The notes below the pieces were generated by a model. That model was not told the DNA's origin and did not search any database. It worked only from the letters and a program-made list of their open reading frames with translations. Made by a program: the position numbers and the translations under genes. A stretch of DNA of 64,000 nt from Alitta virens (Eukaryota > Annelida > Polychaeta > Phyllodocida > Nereididae): the NCBI GenBank assembly GCA_932294295.1, contig OW028586.1, forward strand, positions 8,585,701-8,649,700, given 5' to 3'. Below are positions 10,794 to 22,504 of the stretch, piece after piece. Within the stretch, counting starts at the first letter, position 1. Each line of letters opens with the position of its first letter.

Positions 10794-13700
10794 ATGAAGC
10801 TGGTGACTATGTGCATAATACTACTGCAAATCTCTGAATTAACAGGTAAGTCAAAAAGGTATATGGCTATATGTAACTATTTTCATCTTTGCTTACTGCT
10901 TGAAGTTCATGGCATGGGCCAAATGGGGGGTCTTTAACTGTGATCTGCAGACAAATTTGTATGCAACATGAAACCATCTGGGTTAATATTCAACCACAAA
11001 CAATGACATGGATTTCATCCCCGCCCTTTTGAACTAGCTAAGAGTTTGATCAAAACTATTCCACACTTTTGTCACAAGCGGTTTATGCATACTGAAAAAT
11101 TTTTTAACTGTTATAGATGTTACAAGTTATGACACTTGTGTGACCCAATTGCCTCACTGCAGATCAAGGAAGCATATTGTTAATTGTGCTAGGTTATTTA
11201 GATATATATTTTAACTTCAGATGTTGGTTTCATGACAATACACACAATTAGAGACTTGTGGTATGAGTAATTCGAAGTCAGTTTCATGAGTTGTCCTATG
11301 CATACCACTGCAAGGTTCACTAGCATGGGGCAATTATACAAGTATGATATATATATATACATTTGTAACATGATTGGTGTGCCTATTTGTAATTTAAGTT
11401 AATTCCTCTGGTTATATGAAAGGCATGTGTGCAAAGACAGAGCATGAATTCAATGAAATAATTCATTTATTAACAGTGCAATAATATATGTACAATGGTT
11501 CATAAAATATTTCTAATGCACCAAAATTAGCATAATGCATACAGGCTATTTCATAATGCTGGCTGAATTATTAATCTGATTGCCAAAGCAAGTATACTCA
11601 CGGTTGTTGATAGTTGTGGTCAGGTACACCATGGAGTCACTAGAGACTCCATGGGTACACTGACCTGGCAGGTGCGAATTAGACAATGACTAGGCCACGA
11701 CGCCATCATTATAATTAGGGCTCATAGATCACAGCAGTCAGAGGCGTAGCACACCCAAGAAGCTAGGCTCCAGGGGGCGGATCCTAAAACTGGCATGATT
11801 TGGATCCGCTCCTGGACGTCATTATGCATAATGAATAAAGCATCATTATGAGGAGTGACAGGACACAGTAGGCCTTAATACAATGTAGATCAGTATATGA
11901 CTCCGATAAAATTTCCCAATGTTTACATTCCTTACATTACTGTTCAGATTTTCATTTGCCAAAAGATTTACCCCAGCTCAGAAGGATGATACTTTGCGTG
12001 GGTGTGAAAACAAAGCACACAGGAAATTATGCAGGAAGGGAACAAATGCACAGTGATTCATAACTTGAAATTTAAGGCTTTTTAATGTATATGTATACTC
12101 TACAGTATACATGCTCTGGTTCCTTTATTTTGTAAAAAAACAACAACAATACATTTACTTCATTAGTGAAGCCAATTCAAGTGTTCTGGAGTGACTGTAT
12201 CCACGGGTACAAGGAATTATGACTATTCAAGCAATGGCCAAAGGTGTGTCAAACAATGATATGGAGCGTCCTCCACACTTATAATAGCTGGGTACGCCTC
12301 TGACAATGACTGGGGGCTGGCCCCTGATTAACCATGTTAACCGAGCTTTTTGCATTTGAGATCATTCTAATTTATTGCATAAACTTTATTGGGTTGGGGG
12401 AGGTATCTGCCCTATGGCCTTCATTGAAGATATGACATTGCACTTATTTCTTTTCATTTAGTTTTTGTAAGATAAAACTGCTGCTGTAAACGAGCCCATG
12501 TTTTATACCATATATATAAATTATTGATATTAAGACATGCATCAATCAGTTGACTTCTCCTTCATTTCCAGGGTTGCCTGACATGGCAGAAGTTCGTGCA
12601 GCTGTATTAGAAGCCAAGCAACTGGAGGATTATGCTGAAGAAATAATCCTAGCAGAAGGGAGTATGTTGGAGGCAGAAGATGCTGCTGTGAGGTTGGACA
12701 ACTTTCTGCAAAGCCTTCAACTGATTGTGGGCTCATTCACAGAAAATGACTTTGAAAATGAGGAGTATGTCGATCTCCAAAGAGAGCTAACACGGGTTGC
12801 CCGAGTGCTGGGGCGAACAAGAGACCGGCTGAGAGCCATGGTGGATGCCACTAGCAGTCAGTACAAGGCCCCTGCCATCAGAGATGGCTCAATGGGACGA
12901 CCACGATTACATATCATGGAAGAACAGTTACGGATGTTCCAGCAACTTGGATTTTCCTGGACAGACATGGCCAGGATGCTAGGTAAGACCTTTAATCTCA
13001 TTAGGATATTTGCACATTTCATTTGTAATCCGTACGGGGGTAAACTATTACATGAAAAATGACAGCTATTTTAATATCATAATCAGGTACTAGTGAAAGT
13101 AGTGAAGGCTACATGATATCAAGCCCTCACCTGACATTTATTGTGTGTTGTTTCCTACTTTTTTTTTTAATGTGGAATTACATTACATCAGTACAAATCA
13201 AGTCATTGTACATAGGAATTGACATTGATCACCTTTTTTTACCACATTCAACCTTAGTATAGAAGACATTATTAATTTGTTATTATGATATGTATATAGC
13301 TAATAACAAGACATAAGACAAGATTGGTTTGGATTCAGTTTGGCAAATGACATAATCATATATGCCGGCATCAAATTATTGAGCTTTAAAATAAATAGGA
13401 TTATGAATTGTGCGCTGTTCATTATGCAACCATGACATGTTTCGTATCAAGTTGCTGCTCTCTGAAGACTGGTAGGCATATTTTATCAAAAGAGTTTAAG
13501 AAAACTTTAATATGCCGACATCCTATTATTTAGCAATGGAATTTTTGCTTACTTCTGTTATGACATTTTCTTAGAAATTAGCTCTACATCACAGGCTCAA
13601 AAACTAGCCAATCAGCAGAGACTCAAACATTATATTTAAATTAGTTGATCCTGCCGTGACATGGTCTGACCACTACCCCTGGCCAATGAGGTCAGGCCTT

Positions 13701-16700
13701 CAATTAAAAAGGGAAAATTCCATTGCATTGGACATAAATTGAAGCTATGAAAGCGATTCTAAACAAGGTAAAACGGTTTTCACAATTCATAGGAGTGAAT
13801 ATAATAATAGCCCCTCTAATTGTTTCTGGTAGTTTGACAGTTATGAGTTGCCTGGGTACTCTGCATGAAATGTCCATTTTAAATGTTCATAGAATAATAC
13901 CTAGGACGTTAAATTTATTCACACAAATTCAATTTTGTGGTCATCTATACACTCTGAAATTTTCTGTGTTGTATGGAATATTAAAACTTATGCTTTTGTT
14001 TTTTAGCCAGTTAGATATCGATCACAATTTTGGATTTAGGATTTCGGAAATGTTTTCAGAATATAAATTTATACTTGTGAAAAGGGTGGTGTCATATGTG
14101 TAGAGTAATGGTTTAAATTGTTTTGTAACTTCCACTATAATTTGCAAATTTAATGAAAACCAGTGGACCAAGAATTGAGCCTTGATGTACACAGCATTTA
14201 ATAAGTTATTAGTATGAGGAGAAATTGTTGCAATATGTTTAGTATAAGGTTAGAGAAATAAAAGTATGCTCTAATGCACTATGGTGCATTGTAAAGTTAT
14301 ATTGCAGCATATTTCTTATACTGACCCCCCCCCCCCCTCCCAAGTTGTACGAGGCAATTTTTATCGAGATACCACAAAGGGGTATAAATAATCACCCTTG
14401 CTGTCACCCGATCGGCAATGTGCGATTTTACCACATATAGTTCGCAGCTGTTGTGCATTTTCAATCTACGGCCTATATATGGCATTTTCTTTAAGGTGAA
14501 TTAGCATGGAAACAAATGCATTGCCATCATATGGTATGAGCTACAGCATGATACTTGTATGCATTGAAATACGAATAAAGGGGTCAATCACTGGGCCTGA
14601 CCAATGAGGTCAGGCCTTCAACTAAAAATGGTAAAAATGTCGTTAGAACGGTCATAACCACGAGGGTTTTGTTTACAAAAGAAATGAAAGACAGAGCTTA
14701 TTTGAAGCTATGAAAAGTGATACTGAACAAGGTAAACTGTTCTCCCACTACAAATAAGTGAATATTATACATTGTGCTTGTGGGGCAAGCTCATTTTATT
14801 CCTGCTGCTAATTTGACAGCCTTGACCACTTGGGTCTCATACAAATTAGCTGAAGGTATTTCGGAACGTAGTGAAAATGAGTTTTTGGAGAAATATGAAA
14901 GTATAGTAGAATAAAATCAGAAAACAAAAGCGTAATCTTTGGAATAGATCAAAATCGAGATTACCTTAAGTAAGTTTGCATGCTAATAGGATTTTTTTTT
15001 TTTTATTAAAGTAATACTTTTATCCCAACAATTTACAAACCCTACCAGAGTAATTATAATTTATTAAAGCTGGCTTTCCATATGTCCGTTTTTTCTGTCC
15101 GTATATCCTTCATCCGTATGTCCGTATACGGACAGGATACGCATCCCTTTTGATTTTAATTAATGCCTTTCCATAAATAGGTTTTTTCGTCCGTTATCCG
15201 TCATCCGCAGTCCGTATTTTGGCGATACATATAGGGGGGCGAATTTTCCGGATGACGGATAGCCTGGCAAGGGCAAATTACCAATAAATTGCATTTAACA
15301 AGTGCAATGTATCCCTCTTTCATTGACGAGATTCTGAACAAAAAATTGCAATCCGTATGTAGTAGTGAAGTGGTTAGCTCTGTCATTAATTTAACCCTCA
15401 CCTTTTATGCATTAATTGCAATGAATTTCTGAAGAATTTCAACGGCACACAAAGACATGTTTACAATAAATAAATAGGTAAATTAATATACGAATAGGCC
15501 TAAATAGAATATGTTTTCATTTGAATATATACAGTGCAAGACACACTTGACTGCAGTTGAGTGATGAAGTGTATCTTTTTTTCTTTTCATTTTGTGATGA
15601 GAAATTTTTTTTTAATTGTATAAACGATGTAGTAAATTGTATAGACGAAATACTAAATTGTATGAACAAAATACTGAATTGTATAAACGGAATACTAAAT
15701 TGTATAAACGGAATTACTAAATGGTATAAACGGAATAACTAAATCGTTTAAAAGAATTACTAAACCGGCCATATCTTTATTAATATTTAGTCGACAATTA
15801 TGTGCCACCTATCTAAAGACTCGTCTTGGACAGGGCTATTCAATAGGCTACTCTACGTTAGAAAAGTCTATATACAGCATAACCTTTGACAACGGCACTC
15901 AAAGTATATGTCGGCAAAAGCGGGAATAACTTTGTTTCACAATGTGACATCCTAATTACCTTTGTCCTTAAACCCAGCTCTTTCTATCAGGCCCAAGTCT
16001 TCCTTTTCCTTTCCTTCCCTTTCGATAGCGGCAACAACTTGCCTTAGAGGGCTGCATTTCCCATATCTATCTATCTATCTATCTATCTATCTAGTTATTG
16101 ATCTATCTTGGATCCCTCCTATATTGATGGGAAAAGTTATTTTAAAGTCCTCCTTCCTGATATCATCCATGTTTGGCCTATAATTGTAAATTTAATACTT
16201 ATGCAATTAAACAAAGGTATTATTTAAATGCAGTATGGTAGCATGGTGCAATTAAAGTCAGCATCACATAATAAACCCAACTACAAGAAATACTACTAGG
16301 AAGGAAACAAAGTTATTTCCGCTTTTGCCGACACATATTTTCTAACTTACATAATTGGATAGCCCTGCCCAAGACGAGTCTGTACATAGGTTGCACATAA
16401 TTGTAGATCAAATATTAACTAAGATATTGCCGATTTAGTATTCCGTACTTATGTTCATGTTTCTAACTATATTTGTTAAGAAAACGCAGATTAGAGAGAA
16501 AATAATGTGTGTGGCACTAATAGGCTTCCGCAGATTAAGACCTTCTCGGATATATTGTAAAAATATACTCTCCAGGTAGATCCAATCTTATAGAGATACA
16601 CAAAAGATCGAATACAAAAATCCATCTATCTATCTACCTATCTATCATTCTACCTATCTCTCTATCTATCTATCTACCTACCTATCTATCTAATTTTATT

Positions 16701-19700
16701 GTATAAGTGGTAATTTCCTGTTATGGTTTAAGAGTTAACTATGAACGAGTTCTTTCAGATTAGAATGTTATGTCATGTGGTACCCCACAGGGATCAGTAT
16801 TGGGACCTCTCATGTATGTTAATTATCTGGTAAAGTGCTTGAAGTATTTTTTAGCTGTGTGACATTTGTGGACGATACAATTGTATTTGCATCAGGGAAT
16901 AATTTAAAGTTCAAAACGTTTAGGCTGACTTGAAAAATTTAAGTGGCTGGTTTGAAAGCAATTCTCTGACACTTCATGTTGATAAATCAAAATATATCCT
17001 ATTCAAGCCAAAATGAATTATATATAATGGAACTATAAAACTAAGTGGGAAAGCAATAGGGAGGGTAGAATAAATTCAATTTTTAGGAATTCATTTAGAT
17101 GAATCGCTAGAATGGAACTTAAACATGTATTGACAAAAGTGATAGCTGTAAATTACAGCCGGAGTATGATACAAAAAAATATGCTTCCATCACAGATCAA
17201 ATTATTGATATATTTTGCGTATGTCCAAAGTCATGTCAATGTTGGTCCAAGCAGCAAATTATCCCAGTTTTACAAGAAGGGAAATTTATTAGTAATAATG
17301 ATGTACTAATAAACTTGGCTTTATCAAAGATTTCTTTTAGATACTCAAATGGGTCATTACCAGCGTGAATAACCTAATTTTAATATAAGTGGTCATGATA
17401 ATTATACAAGAAACAATATGAGGGCACAGCACTGCACTTATGATTGTATTTAATAGATAGGCTAAAAACTGAAAAATCACATATCATCATTTGTTAAAGC
17501 CTTTGTCAAATTTAAAACACAGACTTATTAAACGGTCAGTAGATTTATATTATCATTCAATAATTAGGTCATATGTAATTTAATATAGAATTTTTTATTA
17601 TTTTATGTGGTATATGGGAGCAACTTAATAGTTTTATAAAACTCTGTTTCTTTCCTCTTGACACTGAATGTATTATAATTATTTTGTATATACTTGTATA
17701 TTATATATTTTATTAGTGTAAAATTGTATGATTTATGTGTCAAGAAAAAAGAAAATTTTCAACCTTCAATGTCAGTGAGACATTTTACACTTAAGCCAAA
17801 ATTGATTGTTAAATTTTCTCAAATTTAAGATAAGCTAAGACATTTGGTCATTCAAACAAAATTTGTTTGTGCCTTACACGTTCAATGTAGTGAAAGTTAA
17901 TATAACCTGATACACATCATTATAGTTACATGAGTTTGTTCAGCATCTTTACAGCAACAGGTACAAATGTGCTTTTGTACCGGCAGGTTCTAGTAGCCGG
18001 TAACCGTGTAATTACATAACTCTAATTCAGGATGCCATCTGGTCAAGACTACTAATTAGTAGGATAAACCAGTTTATTTGCTGTTGAGAATATCAAAGCA
18101 TATTTTTTTCTGTTAGGAGAATTAAATTATACCCTTTGCAGAATAAGACTCCAACAGTCACAAGTGCTTCGTACGTATTAACGGCAACTCGGTTGTTTGG
18201 TCTCATGTCTTGATCAACTTCGGGTCAATTAACCTCCAAAGGGTGGATCTCACATAGCTGTAAAATGACTGAAATTCTGTGGTTGATACGTAGACCCTAA
18301 AGCATAGATCTCACGTAGCCGGAAAGGGCATTGGAAAGCGATGGAACTGCCACATAAAGTCTTCCGTCGGCTTCCCTAGGATTATGTGAAGATTACGTGG
18401 GCATATGTGGGTTTACTTCACTTTAGACATAAAGAGGGTGAACAATGTACTGTCCAGTTATTTTATATACAAAAATTGCAGGGCAGTCATGATTTGCACT
18501 TACTGAACAGATATTTATATTAGATCAGAATTTTCTAATCAATTAAGGAGGGGAATATACTATAATTAGGAGACGGTCAATCCCCGTCCCCCTTGATACA
18601 TGTGCAATGTATTGACTATTATCTAAATGAGTGCTATTAACTAAAGACTCATGCTATCATTTCAGGAGTAAGTATTCGGACCATTTGGAGAAGAGTGGAG
18701 CAATTTGGTATGGACAGCAGGGGAAGATACTCTGAAGTAACAGATGACGAGTTGGATGAACTTGTAGCTGAAATAAAATCAAGACTGCCTGACATGGCAG
18801 GCACAGGAACTGTCCTTGGTTATTTAGAGGCACGAGGCATTATAATACCAAATGGACATTTACGAGTGTACCAAAGCCTAGTGAGGCTGGATGCTTTAGG
18901 GACAAGTAGGAGATGGAATCCTGTAACCACGAGACGTACATACTGGGTGCCTGGTAGGTAACATGTTTTGCACTATACATTAATGAGTATTGTTGAAAAT
19001 TTTGTCTATTTTATTTCTTTAAAAAGTAAAATGTGATATGCATGTCATTTTTCAGCACCTGGCAGCCTGTGGCATATCGATGGAAATCATAAGTTGATAA
19101 GGTTAGTTTCAGTTTTCCCGTAAATTTGAGAAAAACCAGAACCTGAATTCTATGCTTTATCAACTTTAATGATATGGGGATGGAAAGCTACGGAGCCCCT
19201 AAGCAGACCGAAAAATGGTGTTCCTTCACTAAAAGTCATGTTCTCTAACACAATTTTGTGTTCCCTCACATTCCCTCATGAAAATTTTTTTCCCTCATGA
19301 AAATTATACGCATTCCCTCACAATGATCGTGTTCCCTTGTGATGATTGTGTTCCTTCTCAATATTTTGCATTCCCTCGCGATATTTCGCATTCTATCATG
19401 ATATTTCATGGTATTTTTGCATTCCCTCTAAAAAAAGTTAAGCAAGGGAATGCAATGATCGAGAGTGGAAAAAAAAATACATTATTTTTACTGACATATC
19501 CTTTTAGGGGCTCCGTATAAAGCAGACAAATTAATAAAAGTTCCAAAAAGAGTTGTGCGAATGATTACTAAAAGAACTGTAACTCACATACTCCTGTCCT
19601 TTTAAAAAAAAAACTAAGCTGAATGTACGTCGAGTCAAAGATCTATGGGCACTGCATGAATAAAATTATATTATAAATTTCAGCAATCGTTATTGCCGCA

Positions 19701-21771
19701 CTTCTTCACCAATTTAATAAGAAAAAATATAAAATTAATCCAACGGTTATAATGTACTAGAAAAGGAAATAATTTAGGATCACCTGCTGTCAAGCATGAA
19801 TTTGCAAATCAGTGCATATGATCATTGACGATATTAGGTTTAAAAAATCAAGAACACCATCCCAGACATTTTCAAAGATACGATTTTTACATTTTTTTTT
19901 TATTTAAGTCATATATTAAAAAAAATACCAATTTAAACTTGCAGGGGTGAATGTGACATACACTAATGTCACATATGTAAAATTTGAAATTAACTTATTT
20001 AGCATTTATCCTTATCTTATTATTCTTATACATTCGTAAATCTTCCCAATAACAGCATACATTTTGCCTTTGGTAGGAGGTCGTTTTCAATAAACCATAA
20101 AAAAACAATAAACAATGAATATTGTTTGGAAGACACATATTTCTATATGTTTATTTCTATATACATCATGGATTGATAAAAAATGAATCCATTAACTGTA
20201 ATGGTACATACCTGAAATCACCTGACCAATCAGAGCTGCAAAATGTGAGATTATTAAACAATGTATATTGGCCTCAGATCTGACAATTGGTTATGTTTAG
20301 ATGTGTGAACTTATAAAATTGTGTAATGCTCAATGGCATTTGCAGTAATTAGTGGAGTGCCTGTAGATAGTGGGGAAAAAGAAAATGATCATGTTTTGTC
20401 CCCCAATTATTTCCTTTTTTTGTAAATATGTTTCTTACAAAATGCAAACAAAACATTTTGGCCTTTTTTGGACCATAAATAGCTCACTTCTGCACATATA
20501 TGCATACAACATTTGCCCGAATATATAAAATAGTACAGTTATGCCTTTCTTCGGTTTCATGACCATAAAGCATGTACATAACCAGGGCAAATTAAGAAAA
20601 ACCCATGTCTAAAAAAAAATACTTCCATATCAACAAATGAGTGAAATTATGCAAGTCACATATCTAAATTAAAGAACTTTATATTTTTTAAACTTCACTT
20701 TGACATAGATTTCATCTTTTTATTTATCTTTTTCATGATAATAGTAAATATAATAAAAACATAGGCTGGACTGCAGCAAAATCTTCAGAGGATACCCACA
20801 TAATCTAGGCCACTTTGCGTTTCATTGCCAAATGGCTATGGTATGAGGTAAAATTGCATATATAATATATAGTAACCATGACACCCACAGTAACCTTGAA
20901 TCGGTCAACCAAAGTTAACTAAAGTAGGGGAAATGTTAGGCAAATCAGTTGGCTGTTTACCTTACCATATAAAATTTGTTTCAGGTGGGGAGTTGTTATT
21001 CATGGCGGCATTGATGGCTACTCACGATTTATAACGTTCCTACAAGCCTCAGACAACAACTACGCACAAACTGTGGCAGTGACATTCGTGGATGCAGCAA
21101 GAAAGCACGGTTTACCAAGCAGGATAAGAACTGACAGAGGAGTTGAAAACGTAATCATTGGTGACATTATGGAGTCTGTACGTGGCCAAGGCAGAGGAAG
21201 TTGGCTCAAAGGACCTTCTGTCCACAATCAGAGAATAGAGCGTCTGTGGAGAGACCTGAGGTGTTTTTGTACAAACTTTTATATTGATTTGTTTCATAAA
21301 ATGGAGGAAATTGGGATATTGATTGCTGCTAGTGTAATTCATCGTTTCTGTCTTCATTATGTTTTTCTGCCCAGACTCAACACAGCTTTACATGAATTTC
21401 AGCTAGCTTACAACCACCATGGTATTAGAACTATGAACTATAGAAGTCCTTATCGAATTTATATTTCAGGTTTGATGGGACAGTATAATTCTAATCACTT
21501 ACATGTTAGGGAATTACTAGGCGGTACAGTGCACAATATCAATTTAGCTGAATTTGGAGTTGAAGGGAATGTAGCTGGTGATAACAATGATGATAGTGTT
21601 GTAAATGTTATAAGACCATCACTTGGTTTGAATTTGCAAGATTATACAAGGTTAACTGATGGTTTACGTGAACTGGTGCCAGATTTAAATGCAAACTGCA
21701 ATGACCATGGCATTGCATTGTACATGCTTGTTTTAGTATTTGTCCAAAGGTTTGTGGAAAGCTTACAATGA
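10794..21771 (+). CDS. integrase-core (rve fold, D35E) protein, transposase-like or domesticated, 5 exons
   Basis: Exons are 10794-10845, 12572-12982, 18666-18953, 19056-19101 and 20985-21771. All borders are GT/AG and all phases match (1,1,1,2), giving 1584 nt or 527 aa. A helix-turn-helix region lies around residues 125-170, split by intron 2. The integrase core keeps the DDE triad: D259 in WHIDGNHK, D316 in RIRTDRG and E351 in HNQRIERLWRD, spaced 35 residues like retroviral and IS3-type integrases. DDE proteins of this fold cut and join DNA. Similar 'integrase core' proteins with the HIDGNHK and HNQRIERLWRD motifs are scattered through fish and invertebrate genomes; that is recalled knowledge. 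No terminal inverted repeats were found around the gene. Exon 1 encodes a hydrophobic start (MKLVTMCIILLQI) that resembles a short signal peptide. Translation from the ATG at 12583 in exon 2 is the alternative. Whether this is an active element, a relic or a host gene is unresolved. Confidence 0.75.
13675..13870. repeat. dispersed repeat copy A in intron 2
   Basis: Shares CCAATGAGGTCAGGCCTTCAA, then GAAGCTATGAAA and AACAAGGTAAA blocks in the same order, with about 14596-14765. The two copies lie 0.9 kb apart in direct orientation. The 118-aa open frame starting at 13747 begins inside this repeat and has no recognisable domain. Confidence 0.6.
14596..14770. repeat. dispersed repeat copy B in intron 2
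   Basis: Direct-orientation partner of the repeat at 13675-13870, diverged by substitutions and small indels. It has no coding capacity. Confidence 0.55.
15616..15750. repeat. 21- to 23-bp tandem minisatellite
   Basis: About six or seven degenerate units built on AAATTGTATAAACGGAAT, directly left of the foldback element that follows. Some of the units may be a 5' extension of that element. Confidence 0.7.
15755..16445. mobile_element. foldback element with arms of about 140-190 bp, SINE tail in its loop
   Basis: The left arm (about 15756-15945) and the right arm (about 16310-16445) are inverted copies. Shared blocks include ACAATTATGTGC, GACTCGTCTTGG, AGGGCTAT and GTCGGCAAAAGCGG. Between the arms lies the 3' end of a SINE with its TATC tail (about 16000-16093). 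No coding capacity is seen. The host site is intron 2 of the integrase-like gene. Confidence 0.75.
16010..16093 (+). mobile_element. SINE 3' end with TATC tail
   Basis: The sequence around ACTTGCCTTAGAGGGCTGCA, followed by (TATC)n, is almost identical to the 3' end of the SINE at 45.7-46.0 kb. Only the 3' part is preserved. Confidence 0.7.
16621..16693. repeat. TATC microsatellite
   Basis: TATC/TACC units over about 70 bp, immediately before the LINE reverse-transcriptase remnant. Confidence 0.9.
16755..17330 (+). pseudogene. degenerate non-LTR (LINE) reverse transcriptase fragment
   Basis: Several reverse-transcriptase blocks occur in order but in shifting frames. PQGSVLGPL lies at about 16785-16811, the catalytic FVDD box followed by TIVFAS at about 16866-16895, then a LSGWF..NSLTLHVDKS block and a FLGIHLDESLEWN block near 17080-17120. 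These are the hallmark motifs of LINE reverse transcriptases (Jockey/CR1/RTE-like; clade not assigned). Stops and frameshifts break the frame repeatedly and the 5' part is absent. The remnant is nested in intron 2 of the integrase-like gene and is certainly inactive. Confidence 0.8.
19189..19517. mobile_element. MITE with TACGGAGCCCC terminal repeats
   Basis: The 14-bp termini TACGGAGCCCCTAA (19189-19202) and its exact reverse complement (19504-19517) enclose 329 bp. Both ends carry TA, which fits a TA target duplication of the Tc1/mariner type; this is an inference. The interior is a run of degenerate 'CATTCCCTCATGA'-like units of about 25 bp. It sits in intron 4 of the integrase-like gene and has no coding capacity. 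Confidence 0.75.
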
Positions 21772-22504
21772 CATCTACAATCTTCTTTCTTCTCTTTCTT
21801 ATTGAAGTTGATGTAAATGATTCTGAACATTATTTGGAAGTTGTTTGGTGCTGTGTCATGCTCCACACATGCCTTTCATTAATTACTGTTTTTTCCTCCA
21901 TGTCTTTTTTAGGCATCTTGGTTTGTATTTTGGGTGACTTTCAATTTCCTGCATTTTGGGTGACTTTTACTTTTCTGCATTGGTTTTCATCGACCCAGTG
22001 CTATATTCAATAGGGCCACATCACCTTAGCTTCTGTCTCAGGAGGTCTTCTATGCTAGCTAAATTTAGCTTATCTTGTAGTTCCTGTGTGTGGTGATTAC
22101 CTGGTCAGATTTGGTGTTGTATACCAAGTGGATTCAACATGACTGTGTCATTCCTCTCAAATGGCAAGGGAGGTTTTGGATAGAGCCCAATTTTCACGAC
22201 CATGCAGGATAACAGATCTGACACAGCTATGGTGTATTATTAGACATGTGGTAGTTGCTGTTGCTTTTAGATATGGAAATTCTTTTTTTGGTACGAGGAG
22301 TGCAGTTTATTATAAGTTGTGTTAATGTTTTCTTTGGCATTTGCATAACTAGCTTCTTAAACAATCATCGAGGGTTGTATTTGTTGTACCTTCATGAGAT
22401 TAATATCCAAAAATGTCTCCAAAATTATTGATATAGCTACAATTGCTATATGAGAGTGGTTGCCCAATTTCATTTCCATAATAGCTCATCAAACATGTAC
22501 ATAC
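21772..22504. other. 3' flank of the integrase-like gene
   Basis: Probably includes the 3' untranslated region. It contains a local direct repeat (TGCATTTTGGGTGACTTT-type, about 21930-21970). No convincing coding exon was seen before the satellite starts. Confidence 0.4.

Noticed and set aside
13747..14103. 118-codon frame with hydrophobic segments, possible membrane protein
   Set aside because: It starts inside a duplicated repeat within an intron, the second copy is not open, and no family is recognised.
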